DNA from: Ramlibacter ginsenosidimutans
GTDB taxonomy: Bacteria > Pseudomonadota > Gammaproteobacteria > Burkholderiales > Burkholderiaceae_C
DNA length: 64,000 nt
NCBI RefSeq assembly: GCF_016654015.1
Contig: NZ_JAEPWM010000010.1
Coordinates: 145,773-209,772 of the forward strand
Direction: 5' to 3'
Under the pieces are notes generated by a model. It saw only the letters and a program-made list of their open reading frames with translations. It was not told the DNA's origin and made no database searches. The position numbers and the translations under genes were made by a program. The stretch's first letter is position 1. The number at the start of each line of letters is the position of its first letter. Shown here piece by piece: positions 12,553 to 20,767 of the stretch.

Positions 12553-13108
12553 AAAACTGCGGCCGGCGGATTTCGCCGGCGATGCACCCGATGTGGCGCG
12601 CGCGCTGATCGGCGCCGTGCTGCTGGTCGACGGCGTGGGCGGGCGCATCGTCGAGACCGAAGCCTATGACCGCGAGGACCCGGCCTCGCACAGCTACTCG
12701 GGGCCGACGCCGCGCAACCGCGTGATGTTCGGGCCGCCCGGCCGCGCCTATGTCTATCGCTCGTACGGCATCCACTGGTGCCTGAACTTCGTGTGCCGGG
12801 AAGAAGGCCACGGCGCCGGCGTGCTGATCCGCGCGCTGGAGCCACTGGAAGGCATGGACGTGATGTGCGAGCGACGCGGACTGCATGAGCCGCGCCTGCT
12901 GTGCTCGGGGCCGGGCCGGGTGGGCCAGGCGCTGGCGATCGTGCACGACTTCAACGGCCATCGCCTGGACCAGGCGCCGTTCGAGGTGCGGGCGGCCGAT
13001 CGTGACTACGAGGTGGTGGTCGGCCCGCGCATCGGCATCAGCAAGGCCGCGGACGTGCCCTGGCGCTTCGGGATGGCGGGCTCACGCTTCGTGAGCCGCC
13101 CGTTCTGA
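12545..13108 (+). CDS. DNA-3-methyladenine glycosylase (AAG/Mpg family)
   Basis: The enzyme has 187 residues and removes 3-methyladenine, hypoxanthine and related alkylated bases in base-excision repair. Family signatures are [19 protein letters not shown] (catalytic Glu in the ETEAY motif), [25 protein letters not shown] and [12 protein letters not shown] 12545 is preferred because a strong GGAGGAGGAA lies at 12531-12540 and the protein then has family length. The start lies within the last codons of the ABC exporter, so the two are co-translated. This places a second DNA-repair gene close to the imu cassette. Confidence 0.92.
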   Translation: MPRKLRPADFAGDAPDVARALIGAVLLVDGVGGRIVETEAYDREDPASHSYSGPTPRNRVMFGPPGRAYVYRSYGIHWCLNFVCREEGHGAGVLIRALEPLEGMDVMCERRGLHEPRLLCSGPGRVGQALAIVHDFNGHRLDQAPFEVRAADRDYEVVVGPRIGISKAADVPWRFGMAGSRFVSRPF

Positions 13109-13109
13109 T

Positions 13110-13703
13110 TCAGCGCTGCAGCGAGACGTCGCCGCCGCGCTGGATGATCGTGACCGGCGGGTTGCGCATCTCGGTGATCACCGTCTGGTTGGCGGGCGGC
13201 GTCGGCCCTGCGCCCATCGCCGCCGTGTTCACGCCGGCAGCGCGGGCCACCGTCGCCTGCGCGGGAATCAGGGTGTAGGAGGACATCTGCACGCGCGCCG
13301 CGGCGCCGGGCGGGACCATCACGATGTCGCCCGCGACGGTGGTGTGCGGCAGGTTCTGGCTCTCGGCCGTCTTGCGGTCCGTGAACAGGGGCGCCTCGCT
13401 CGTCGGCGAGATCTGGCGGCCGGTGCGTTCCATGCGGATGGTGTTGACCGGGACCATCGGGCCGCTCGGGCGCGCCACCTGCGCGATGCTCACCGGCGTG
13501 CAGGTCGGCGCCTGGTCGAACACCAGGCTGGCCCCGGCCGGGAACCGGGCCGCGAGCGCCTCGTGCAGCGACAGGCTCATGTCCACGGGCGCGTTCAGCC
13601 CGCGGTAGATCACGCGGTTGTTGCCGTCATAGACGGTGTAGCAGGCCATGGCCTGGGACCCGGCCAGCATCAGTCCGCAGAGAACGAGCAGTTTCGCATT
13701 CAT
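13110..13703 (-). CDS. Secreted protein of unknown function
   Basis: This 197-residue protein has a clear Sec signal peptide (MNAKLLVLCGLMLAGSQAMA). The mature protein starts with CYTVYDGNNRVIYRG and is rich in Pro and Thr. The sequence MNAKLLVL at ATG 13703 is chosen because the longer open frame upstream encodes no signal peptide and runs into non-coding DNA. I recognise no enzymatic domain. Comparable short exported proteins with a CYTVYD start occur in Comamonadaceae without an assigned role. It is convergent with the glycosylase gene, whose stop is two bases away. Confidence 0.8.
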   Translation of the reverse strand: MNAKLLVLCGLMLAGSQAMACYTVYDGNNRVIYRGLNAPVDMSLSLHEALAARFPAGASLVFDQAPTCTPVSIAQVARPSGPMVPVNTIRMERTGRQISPTSEAPLFTDRKTAESQNLPHTTVAGDIVMVPPGAAARVQMSSYTLIPAQATVARAAGVNTAAMGAGPTPPANQTVITEMRNPPVTIIQRGGDVSLQR

Positions 13704-13812
13704 GAAGTTTCCTTCCGCCGTGCACGACGACGCATTCTGATGGCGTGATGATGAGCCTGCCAAGCCCCGTCCGTTGTAGGCGAAGCCGGTCACGCGTGTC
13801 AGCGGCGTTCCG

Positions 13813-15207
13813 CTACGGGCGGGAATCCGACCAGCGGGCGGGCGAATCGCCCGGTCGCTCCGACGGCCGGCTCCAGTGCGCAGGTGTGCGGCCGAGTTGG
13901 GCGCTGTGGCGCACCGAGCGCAGCGCACCCCAGGCGGAGGGCTGCGTCTCCAGGAAAGGTTCCCGCGCGGGCGGCTGCACCGAGAAGCCGTCGGCCACGC
14001 GGCCAAGGCCGCGCAGCCAGTGCCCCGTCTGCGCCAGCGACACCTGCACGTGCCAGCTGCCGCCTTCGCGCTGCTGGCGCCACAAGGCGGCGGCGGCCGC
14101 GAAGGCGATCAGGCAGCCGGTTGCCTGGTCGAGCATCTGCATGGGCAAGGCCCGAGGTTTGCCGGGATCCCCTGCGGCTTGCGCCTCCGCCAGGTTGAAG
14201 CCGGTGGCGGTCTGCACCAGGGAATCGAAGCCGCGCCGCCCGCTCCACGGCCCTTGCGGCCCGTACGCGCAGAGCGAGACGGCGACGATGCCGGGCCGCC
14301 GCTGCGCCAGCGCCTCGGGCCCGTAGCCCAGTTGCTGCAAGGCGCCCGGCCGGTAGCCCTGCACGAACACATGCGCGTCCTGCAGCAGCGTGTCCATCGC
14401 CGCGCGGTCGTCGGGGCTGCGCAGGTCGAGGAGGACGGAGCGCTTGCCGCGGCTGGTGTCGGCGATGGAATCGATGTTGGGCAGGTGCGGCGCATTCACC
14501 AGCATGACGTCGGCGCCGTAGGCAGCGAGCGTGCGGCCGCCCACCGGACCGGCGAGGATGCGCGTGAGGTCGAGGACGCGCACGCCTTCCAGCGGGCGCT
14601 GCGTCTCGGCTAGCGGCGGCAGCGCCCGGGGCTCTGCGTCCCCGACGCGTGTGATCGTGAAGAGCGGCTGCGCCGCGATCGCGCGGCCGGCTTCGCTCGC
14701 GTCCCACTGCTCGAAGCTGCGCAGCGCTGCCGCCACCAGGCCCTGCTCCGCTGCAGCGGTCTCGAAGGCGATCGCGTCCCAGGAAAGCATGGCGCGCTCG
14801 GCGTCAGGGCGCTCCGCCGTCGCCGGATCCAGCCCGAGCAGGCGCAAGGCGCCGTCGCGGTGGTGCTTGAAGTTCGCGTGCACGCGCACCCAGCCGTCCC
14901 GCGCGCGATAGAGGCCGGAGAACGGGTCCCACTGCGGCGGCACGCGGCCGTCGATGCTGAACCAGCCCTGGCATTCCACGGCCGCGTGGGTCGCATCCAC
15001 GCCGACCGACTGGCGTGGCGTGCCGCGCGCGTGCCCCAGCTCGCAGGCCGCGAGGGCCGCCGCCGCGATGCTGGCCTGGGCGGCCGTCGCAATGCGGAAG
15101 GACGAGGGATAAACGGGATCGCCGCCGGTGAGCGCCGCGCACTCCAGGGCGTCCCGCGGCAGCCCGGCGAGCTGCCACAGTGAGGCGAGGACCGCCTGCG
15201 CGTCCAC
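13813..15207 (-). CDS. CaiB/BaiF family CoA-transferase
   Basis: This is a 464-residue class III CoA-transferase, which moves CoA between carboxylic acids through an aspartyl-CoA thioester. Its family core includes LEGVRVLDLTRILAGPVGGRTLAAYGADV, then GKRSVLLDLRSPDDRAAM and FVQGYRPGALQQLGYG. An N-terminal extension of about 200 residues, weakly like a second CaiB half, precedes this core. The C-terminus is Arg/Ser/Pro-rich. It starts at GTG 15207, 12 bases after the scoB stop, so it is the third gene of the CoA-transferase operon. The acyl substrate is unknown. Confidence 0.85.
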   Translation of the reverse strand: MDAQAVLASLWQLAGLPRDALECAALTGGDPVYPSSFRIATAAQASIAAAALAACELGHARGTPRQSVGVDATHAAVECQGWFSIDGRVPPQWDPFSGLYRARDGWVRVHANFKHHRDGALRLLGLDPATAERPDAERAMLSWDAIAFETAAAEQGLVAAALRSFEQWDASEAGRAIAAQPLFTITRVGDAEPRALPPLAETQRPLEGVRVLDLTRILAGPVGGRTLAAYGADVMLVNAPHLPNIDSIADTSRGKRSVLLDLRSPDDRAAMDTLLQDAHVFVQGYRPGALQQLGYGPEALAQRRPGIVAVSLCAYGPQGPWSGRRGFDSLVQTATGFNLAEAQAAGDPGKPRALPMQMLDQATGCLIAFAAAAALWRQQREGGSWHVQVSLAQTGHWLRGLGRVADGFSVQPPAREPFLETQPSAWGALRSVRHSAQLGRTPAHWSRPSERPGDSPARWSDSRP

Positions 15208-15219
15208 GGCGCGACCGGA

Positions 15220-15861
15220 TCAGCGCTTGAGCGTGACGCCGGTCTTCGACTGCACGAAGTCGAAGGTGACGCCTTCGGCCAGCTCGACCACCTTCAGCCC
15301 TTGCGGCGTCACGTCGAACACGCCGAGGTCGGTGATGATGCGGTCCACCACGCCCACGCCGGTGAGCGGCAGCGTGCACTTGGGCAGGATCTTGAGGTCC
15401 TCGGTGCCGTCCTTCTTCTTCGCCACGTGCTCCATCAGCACGATCACGCGCGGCACGCCGGCCACGAGGTCCATCGCGCCGCCCATGCCCTTGACCATCT
15501 TGCCGGGGATCATCCAGTTGGCGAGGTCGCCATGCTCGCTCACCTGCATGGCGCCCAGGATGGACAGGTTGATCTTGCCGCCGCGGATCATCGCGAAGCT
15601 GTCGTGGCTGCCGAAGATCGACGAGCCCTTCATCGTGGTGACGGTCTGCTTGCCGGCGTTGATCAGGTCGGCGTCGACCTCGTCCTCGTACGGAAAGGGG
15701 CCGATGCCCAGCATGCCGTTCTCGCTTTGCAGCCACACCTCGACGTGGTCGGGGACGTGGTTGGCCACCAGCGTCGGGATGCCGATGCCGAGGTTCACGT
15801 AGAAGCCGTCCTGCAGTTCCTGGGCCGCACGCGCGGCCATCTGGTCTTGGGTCCAGGGCAT
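15220..15861 (-). CDS. scoB: 3-oxoacid CoA-transferase, subunit B
   Basis: This 213-residue beta subunit is of the family I CoA-transferases. It carries the catalytic Glu in [10 protein letters not shown] and the N-terminal signature [17 protein letters not shown]. With subunit A it transfers CoA from succinyl-CoA to acetoacetate, or a related 3-oxoacid such as 3-oxoadipate, linking ketone-body or PHB breakdown to the TCA cycle. Catechol-pathway genes are absent here, which favours acetoacetate. ATG 15861 is preceded by GAGA-type purines. A duplicated 33-bp palindromic repeat separates it from scoA. Confidence 0.93.
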   Translation of the reverse strand: MPWTQDQMAARAAQELQDGFYVNLGIGIPTLVANHVPDHVEVWLQSENGMLGIGPFPYEDEVDADLINAGKQTVTTMKGSSIFGSHDSFAMIRGGKINLSILGAMQVSEHGDLANWMIPGKMVKGMGGAMDLVAGVPRVIVLMEHVAKKKDGTEDLKILPKCTLPLTGVGVVDRIITDLGVFDVTPQGLKVVELAEGVTFDFVQSKTGVTLKR

Positions 15862-15876
15862 GTTCGTCTCTCCTAT

Positions 15877-15947
15877 TCAGAGGGGACAGAGCTGAAGATC
15901 TGTCCCCAGCTCAATCAGAGGGGACAGAGCTGAAGATCTGTCCCCAG
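15877..15947. repeat. Tandem pair of a 33-bp palindromic repeat inside the sco operon
   Basis: Two identical 33-bp units lie at 15877-15909 and 15915-15947. Each contains GGGGACAGA and its exact complement TCTGTCCCC, separated by eight bases (GCTGAAGA). Each unit could form a stem-loop in the scoA-scoB mRNA. The unit resembles small REP-like palindromes seen in Burkholderiales genomes. Confidence 0.85.
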
Positions 15948-15951
15948 TCAA

Positions 15952-16653
15952 TTATTTTCGCGGGCGGGTCGTCAGCTTCTCGATCCGCTTTTCCGGCGAC
16001 GCATTGAGCACGATGCGGTGCACGTAGATGCCGGGCAGGTGGATGTCGTCGGGCGCCAGCTCGCCGGTCGCGACGATGCGCTCGACCTCGACGATGCAGA
16101 CCTTGCCGGCCATCGCACAGGCCGGGTTGAAGTTGCGCGCCGTAAGGTTGAAGCGCAGGTTGCCGCTCATGTCGGCCACGTCGGCCTTCACCAGCGCGAC
16201 GTCGGGCACCAGCGAGCGCTCCATGACGTAGGTCTCGCCGTCGAACTCGCGCAGCTCCTTGCCTTCCGCGACCATCGTGCCGACGCCGGTCTTGGTGAAG
16301 AAGGCCGGGATGCCGGCGCCGCCCGCGCGCAGCTTCTCGGCCAGCGTGCCCTGCGGCGTGAATTCCAGCTGCAGCTCGCCCGCCAGGTACTGGCGCTCGA
16401 ACTCCTTGTTCTCGCCCACGTAGGAGGAGATCATCTTGCTGATCTGGCGCGTCTCCAGCAGCTTGCCGAGGCCGAAGCCGTCGACGCCGGCGTTGTTGGA
16501 GATGACCGTCAGGTCCTTGACCCCGGTCTGCTTGAGCGCCTCGATCAGCGCCTCGGGAATGCCGCACAGGCCGAACCCGCCGACGGCGAGCAGCTGGCCG
16601 CTGCGCACGACGCCGTCGAGCGCCGCCGCCGCACTGGGAAAGATCTTCTTCAC
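15952..16653 (-). CDS. scoA: 3-oxoacid CoA-transferase, subunit A
   Basis: This 233-residue alpha subunit has the family motif [14 protein letters not shown] near residues 24-38, the CoA-binding region of family I transferases. Other matches are [14 protein letters not shown] and [20 protein letters not shown]. It starts at GTG 16653, with AGGAG in the preceding bases. It is the promoter-proximal gene of scoA-scoB-CaiB and is divergent from a PAS-LuxR regulator across a 99-base gap. Pairing with subunit B is essential for activity. Confidence 0.93.
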   Translation of the reverse strand: MKKIFPSAAAALDGVVRSGQLLAVGGFGLCGIPEALIEALKQTGVKDLTVISNNAGVDGFGLGKLLETRQISKMISSYVGENKEFERQYLAGELQLEFTPQGTLAEKLRAGGAGIPAFFTKTGVGTMVAEGKELREFDGETYVMERSLVPDVALVKADVADMSGNLRFNLTARNFNPACAMAGKVCIVEVERIVATGELAPDDIHLPGIYVHRIVLNASPEKRIEKLTTRPRK

Positions 16654-16709
16654 ACGGTTCTCCTGCAGGAAGAGCGGGGCCGCAGGGGCGGCCCGGACGA
16701 GGCTACGAT

Positions 16710-16731
16710 ACTACCTAGGACGTTACGTAGT
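16710..16731. promoter_or_regulatory. Candidate operator between scoA and the PAS-LuxR gene
   Basis: The inverted repeat ACTAC-N12-GTAGT spans 16710-16731 in the short divergent promoter region. CTAG occurs within it and again at 16737-16740. A LuxR-type regulator encoded 22 bases away would be the natural ligand. No consensus is available to score this, so it is a suggestion only. Confidence 0.4.
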
Positions 16732-16752
16732 TCTCCCTAGAGAATAGCCCCC

Positions 16753-17298
16753 ATGGACCTCGATTACCGGCTTGCCTTCGAACAGGCCCCCGTGGGGCTC
16801 TGCCTGTCGCGCAACCGGGTGATTGTGGACTGCAACGGCCAGCTTTGCGAGATGTTCGGCTGGTCGCGCGAGCTGCTGCGGGGCCAGTCCTTCCGGGTGC
16901 TCTATCCCAGTGCGGAGGAATACGAGCGGCTGGGGCAGCGGATGATCCCGATCCTGAACGCCAAGGGCCGCTACGCGGATGACCGGATCATGAAACGCGC
17001 CAACGGCGACCTGTTCTGGTGCCATGTGAGCGGCCGCGCCGTCAACCGGCAGGCGCCGCACGAGGCCGGCATCTGGGCGTTCGAGGACCTGAGCGCGCAG
17101 CGACCCGTGAAGGCGGAACTCACGCCGCGCGAACGCGAGGTGGCGGCGCGCCTGCTCGAAGGCCTGACCTCCAAGGAGATCGGCAAGGCGCTGGAGATCA
17201 GCCATCGCACGGTGGAGATCTACCGGGCGCGGCTGATGCGCAAGTACCGCGCGAACACCACCGGCGACCTCGTGCACAAGCTGATGGCCGGCGGCTGA
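16753..17298 (+). CDS. PAS-LuxR transcriptional regulator
   Basis: This 181-residue regulator has an N-terminal PAS domain (about residues 5-115, beginning YRLAFEQAPVGLCLSRN) and a C-terminal LuxR helix-turn-helix (ELTPREREVAARLLEGLTSKEIGKALEISHRTVEIYRARLM). There is no receiver domain, so it likely senses a ligand or redox state directly through PAS. It is divergent from scoA with a 99-base gap, which suggests it controls the CoA-transferase operon. ATG 16753 begins directly with the PAS fold. The regulatory target is inferred. Confidence 0.88.
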   Translation: MDLDYRLAFEQAPVGLCLSRNRVIVDCNGQLCEMFGWSRELLRGQSFRVLYPSAEEYERLGQRMIPILNAKGRYADDRIMKRANGDLFWCHVSGRAVNRQAPHEAGIWAFEDLSAQRPVKAELTPREREVAARLLEGLTSKEIGKALEISHRTVEIYRARLMRKYRANTTGDLVHKLMAGG

Positions 17299-17354
17299 GC
17301 GGCGGCCCGGCAGCCCGACGACGCCATCCCGGGGACTGCGGTTGAACAGGAACC

Positions 17355-17440
17355 GTAGGCTGGTGGTGAGCCTTAGGCGAACCCCAGCTCGCTGCGCTAC
17401 TCTGCATCGCTGGGGTTCGCGGTGCTCACCGCCAGCCTAC
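17355..17440. repeat. Palindromic intergenic repeat, GTAGGCTGG family (copy 1)
   Basis: The outer arms are GTAGGCTGGTGGTGAGC and its near-complement ending CCAGCCTAC. The inner arms GCGAACCCCAGC and GCTGGGGTTCGC are exactly complementary. The element fills most of the gap between the PAS-LuxR gene and the sensor gene. Related copies occur at 29736-29821 and 42392-42549. Confidence 0.85.
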
Positions 17441-17560
17441 GAGGGCCCGTCGCCGTCGCGCGCGAATTGATCCAGCGCAATGAACTGCGCGCCGCCGCGT
17501 TGCAGTCTGATCTCGAGTGACGAATGTCGCGACACGTTCGCGACCCAAGCAACGGATCCG

Positions 17561-18958
17561 ATGCGCCCCCTGCCGACCTTCCGCCAGTTGCTGGCCGTGA
17601 TCATCCTCGGATGCGTGCTGCCCATCACCGGGCTGGCGCTGGCCCTGGTCGCCTATGAATACCAGCGCGAGCGCGACCAGGTCGAACAGACCGCGGTCGG
17701 CACCGCGCGTGCGCTCATGACGGACGTGGACGACCGCTTCGAGGGCATGCAGAACTCGCTGCAGGGGCTGGCGAGTTCGCCGGCGCTGGCGGTCGGCGAC
17801 CTCGGCAAGCTGTTCGAGGAGGCGCAGGTGTTCTCGCGCACGCAGCGCGTCCAGGGCGTGCTGCTGGTCGACGCGAACGGGACGGAGCTCGTGAACACTC
17901 GCACGCCGTCGGGCCAGCCGCTGTCCACGCAGCCGCGCGCGCTGCTGCCGCCTGCCCCGCAGCGAGCGACGGTGCTGGACCTGTTCCGCTCGCCGATCAC
18001 CGGCCAGTACGCCACGGGCATCCTGCTGCCGCTGCCGCAAGGCCGCACGCTCCAGGTGGACCTGGACCCGCGGTGGCTGCGGGAGGTGTTGTTGCGCCAG
18101 AAGCTGCCGCCCTCGTGGGTCGCGGCGGTGCTGGACCGCTCGGGCCACATCGTGGCGCGGACCCGCGAGCACGAACGCTACCTCGGCACGACCGCGCGGA
18201 CTGAGCTGCTCGAACGCATCGCGGAGAGGCCGGAAGATGCGGTGCGCAGCGTGACCGTCGATGGCGTGCCGGTGGTTTCCGCCTTCAGCCGCTCGGATCG
18301 GTCAGGCTGGTCTGTGGTGATCGGCATGCCGCGCGAGGAGCTCCGGGCGCCTCTGCTGCGCTCCACCGCCGTGCTGCTGTCCGGGACGGCCGCAGTGCTC
18401 CTGCTCACGCTGTGGATGGCGTGGCGGCTGGCACGCAGGCTCGGCGCCTCCATGGAGGCGCTGGGTGGGGCGGTTCGCGCCGCCGTCCACCACGCGCCCC
18501 TCGACCTGTCGCGGCCCGCGTTCCAGGAGGCGCACCAGCTCGGCCAGGCGCTGCTGCATGCCAACACCGTGGCGGAGGACGCGGCCAGCGCCCACCGGCG
18601 CATCGAGCAGCGGATGCGCAGCGTACTCGACACGTCCATCGACGGGATCGTCGTCGCCGACCACAACGGGCGCATCGTCCTGTTCAACCGCGCAGCCGAG
18701 GCCATGTTCCGGCTGCCCGAAGAGGAGGCGATCGGCATGGAAGTGGAGCAGTTGCTCGCGCCCGGCGAGCGCGCCCGGCACCGCGAGCTGCGCGAACACA
18801 TCGGACTGGAGGAGGCGCGCAAGATGGCGCCGAACCGGGTGGTCGAGGGCTTGCGCACGGACGGCCGCAGCTTCCGCGCGGAAGCGTCGATCTCGGTGAC
18901 GCAAGGCGAGGACGGGCGGCTCTACACGGCGGTGCTGCGCCCCTTGCCCGACGCGTGA
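17561..18958 (+). CDS. Membrane sensor protein with Cache-like and PAS domains, no output domain
   Basis: The product has 465 residues. A transmembrane helix (residues 7-29), a periplasmic Cache-like region (about 30-265, with VQGVLLVDANGTELVN and VAAVLDRSGHIVART), a second helix (about 268-290), a linker and a cytoplasmic PAS domain (VLDTSIDGIVVADHNGRIVLFNRAAEAMF) are visible. The chain stops at the end of PAS, and no histidine kinase, GGDEF, EAL or methyl-accepting domain follows. ATG 17561 is preferred because the membrane helix starts there; an in-frame start 27 codons earlier lacks support. It may signal by partner binding. Confidence 0.8.
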   Translation: MRPLPTFRQLLAVIILGCVLPITGLALALVAYEYQRERDQVEQTAVGTARALMTDVDDRFEGMQNSLQGLASSPALAVGDLGKLFEEAQVFSRTQRVQGVLLVDANGTELVNTRTPSGQPLSTQPRALLPPAPQRATVLDLFRSPITGQYATGILLPLPQGRTLQVDLDPRWLREVLLRQKLPPSWVAAVLDRSGHIVARTREHERYLGTTARTELLERIAERPEDAVRSVTVDGVPVVSAFSRSDRSGWSVVIGMPREELRAPLLRSTAVLLSGTAAVLLLTLWMAWRLARRLGASMEALGGAVRAAVHHAPLDLSRPAFQEAHQLGQALLHANTVAEDAASAHRRIEQRMRSVLDTSIDGIVVADHNGRIVLFNRAAEAMFRLPEEEAIGMEVEQLLAPGERARHRELREHIGLEEARKMAPNRVVEGLRTDGRSFRAEASISVTQGEDGRLYTAVLRPLPDA

Positions 18959-19056
18959 GCGCGGGCCGCGCGCTTCACGTCGCTTCGATCACCTCGGCCC
19001 CCGTGCGGAACGCATCGAGCGCGGTGCTACGCTTGCACCTGACGTAGGAGACCACG

Positions 19057-19635
19057 ATGAACCGCTACCCGATGCCCGAGCTGAACGACCTCCCGGAAGA
19101 CATGCGCCAGCGCATCCTGGAAGTGCAGGAGAAGAGCGGCTTCGTGCCGAACGTCTTCCTTGCGCTCGCGCGGCGCCCGGCCGAATGGCGCGCCTTCTTT
19201 GCGTATCACGACGCGTTGATGCTCAAGGAGACGGGCTCGCTCACCAAGGGCGAGCGCGAAATGATCGTCACCGCCACGAGCGCGGCGAACCAGTGCCTGT
19301 ATTGCGTGGTGGCGCATGGCGCGATCCTGCGCATCTACGAGAAGAAGCCGCTGGTGGCGGACCAGGTGGCCGTGAACTACCGCAAGGCCGACATCACGCC
19401 GCGGCAGCGCGCGATGCTGGATTTCGCGATGAAGGTCTGCCTGCGCTCGCACGAAATCGCCGACGCCGACTTCGAGGCGCTGCATCCGCACGGCTTCGAC
19501 GACGAGGACATCTGGGACATCGCGGCGATCACGGCCTTCTTCGGCCTGTCGAACCGCATGGCGAGCTTCTCGAACATGATGCCCAACCCCGAGTTCTACC
19601 TGATGGGGCGGGTGCCGAGGGAGAAGAAGGCGTAG
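19057..19635 (+). CDS. AhpD-like peroxidase-related protein (carboxymuconolactone decarboxylase family)
   Basis: This all-helical protein has 192 residues and the AhpD-type redox motif NQCLYCVVAHG (Cys80, Cys83, His87). Family members reduce or transfer electrons to peroxidases or have uncharacterised peroxidase-related activity. The segment SGFVPNVFLALARRPAEWRAFFAYHDALM is typical of the uncharacterised peroxidase-related subgroup. It is monocistronic, with a weak purine-rich ribosome site (AGGAGACC) before ATG 19057, and is followed by a large inverted repeat. The physiological partner is unknown. Confidence 0.88.
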   Translation: MNRYPMPELNDLPEDMRQRILEVQEKSGFVPNVFLALARRPAEWRAFFAYHDALMLKETGSLTKGEREMIVTATSAANQCLYCVVAHGAILRIYEKKPLVADQVAVNYRKADITPRQRAMLDFAMKVCLRSHEIADADFEALHPHGFDDEDIWDIAAITAFFGLSNRMASFSNMMPNPEFYLMGRVPREKKA

Positions 19636-19669
19636 GGCGAATCGAAGCGCCGTGGGAGCGCGAAGAAGA

Positions 19670-19785
19670 GAACGCAGAGTGCGCAGAGGTTACGCAGAGG
19701 ACGCAGAGAAGACAGGAAAAGAGAGGGAAGACCTCCTGAGGATTTTCTTTGCGTCCTCTGCGTAACCTCTGCGTCCTCTGCGTTC
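19670..19785. repeat. Long inverted repeat of CGCAGAGG units (copy 1)
   Basis: The left arm (19670-19708) is built from repeated CGCAGAGG/ACGCAGAG units. The right arm (19750-19785) is its complement (TGCGTCCTCTGCG type). The arms enclose about 40 unrelated bases, so the transcript could fold into a long hairpin. It lies between two convergent genes. Further copies are at 26648, 35264, 38249 and 52433. Confidence 0.9.
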
Positions 19786-19851
19786 ACCTGTCCCGATTCG
19801 GCCGAGCACGTATCGCAGCCACTGCGGCACGCGCGTCGCTTCATCCGCTAA

Positions 19852-20634
19852 TTAGAGACTGAAGCCATCATCCGCCGAGATGACGGCCCCGTTGATGAAG
19901 CTGCTGCGGTCGGAGGCGAGCATCAGCAGCACCGCGTCCAGGTCCTCGGGCTTGCCCACGCGTTTGCGCGGAAGCATCTGCACCAGCTTCTGACCCTGCT
20001 CGGTCTGCCAGTGCTGGTGGTTGATCTCGGTGTCGATGTAGCCGGGGCACAGCGCGTTCACGTTGATGCCGAAGCGGCCCCACTCCAGCGCCATCGCCTT
20101 GGTCATGTGCACGACCGTCGCCTTGCTCATGGCATACACACCGATCTGCGGCAGCACGCGCAGGCCCGCCGCGGACGCGATGTTGATGATGTGCCCGCCC
20201 GTGAAGCTGCCCGGGGCGGCGCCGCGCGCACGGGCCAGCATGCGCTTGCCCACTTCCTGCGCGACGAAGAAGGCGCCCTTCACGTTGGTGTCGAACACGT
20301 AGTCGAAGTCTTCCTCCGTCACGTCCTGGATGCGCTGCGTGGTGCTCACGCCCGAGTTGTTCACCAGGATGTCGATGGAGCCCATCTCCGTTTCGGCGTG
20401 CGCCACCGCGGCCTTGATGCTGTCGGTGTCCGTCACGTCCAGCGTGACCACGTGCGCATCGCCGCCTTCGCCTTCGATCTGCGCGCGCAGGTCCTTCAGC
20501 TTCTCCATGCGGCGCGCGGCCAGCACCACCGCGGCGCCCGAGCGCGCCAGCACGCGCGCGAACTGCGCGCCCAGGCCGCTGGAAGCGCCGGTGACGAAGG
20601 CGACACGGCCGGACAAGTCGATGCTGTAAGCCAC
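19852..20634 (-). CDS. SDR family oxidoreductase
   Basis: This 260-residue classical short-chain dehydrogenase has the cofactor motif TGASSGLG at 15-22, NNSG at 92-95, and catalytic Ser154, Tyr167 and Lys171 (YAMSK). The C-terminal segment LCPGYIDTEINHQHW is typical of 3-hydroxyacyl-CoA or 3-ketoacyl reductase-like SDRs. Family members use NAD(P)H to reduce carbonyls. Its gene is divergent from ETF-QO, a partner of acyl-CoA dehydrogenases, which weakly supports a fatty-acid role. The substrate is not deducible from sequence. Confidence 0.9.
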   Translation of the reverse strand: MAYSIDLSGRVAFVTGASSGLGAQFARVLARSGAAVVLAARRMEKLKDLRAQIEGEGGDAHVVTLDVTDTDSIKAAVAHAETEMGSIDILVNNSGVSTTQRIQDVTEEDFDYVFDTNVKGAFFVAQEVGKRMLARARGAAPGSFTGGHIINIASAAGLRVLPQIGVYAMSKATVVHMTKAMALEWGRFGINVNALCPGYIDTEINHQHWQTEQGQKLVQMLPRKRVGKPEDLDAVLLMLASDRSSFINGAVISADDGFSL

Positions 20635-20767
20635 TGGGACTCCTCTCTAGAATGCGGATGGGGATAGCACGATGGTTCGCAGCGCGGCCGTGGCGCAATA
20701 GAATGCGAAGCTGCCCCACGGCGCGCGACGGTGCGTGCGCGTTCAATCCATTATCCGACGAGACTCC

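Noticed and set aside
9844..12648. 934-residue minus-strand frame ending with ImuA
   Set aside because: Only the last 240 residues are ImuA. The rest is antisense to the ABC exporter, and the LexA box and start at 10566 define the real gene.
19670..19785. CGCAGAGG units taken as a possible CRISPR array
   Set aside because: Units are 8-10 bp, contiguous and inverted across the element; there are no unique spacers of constant length and no cas genes.
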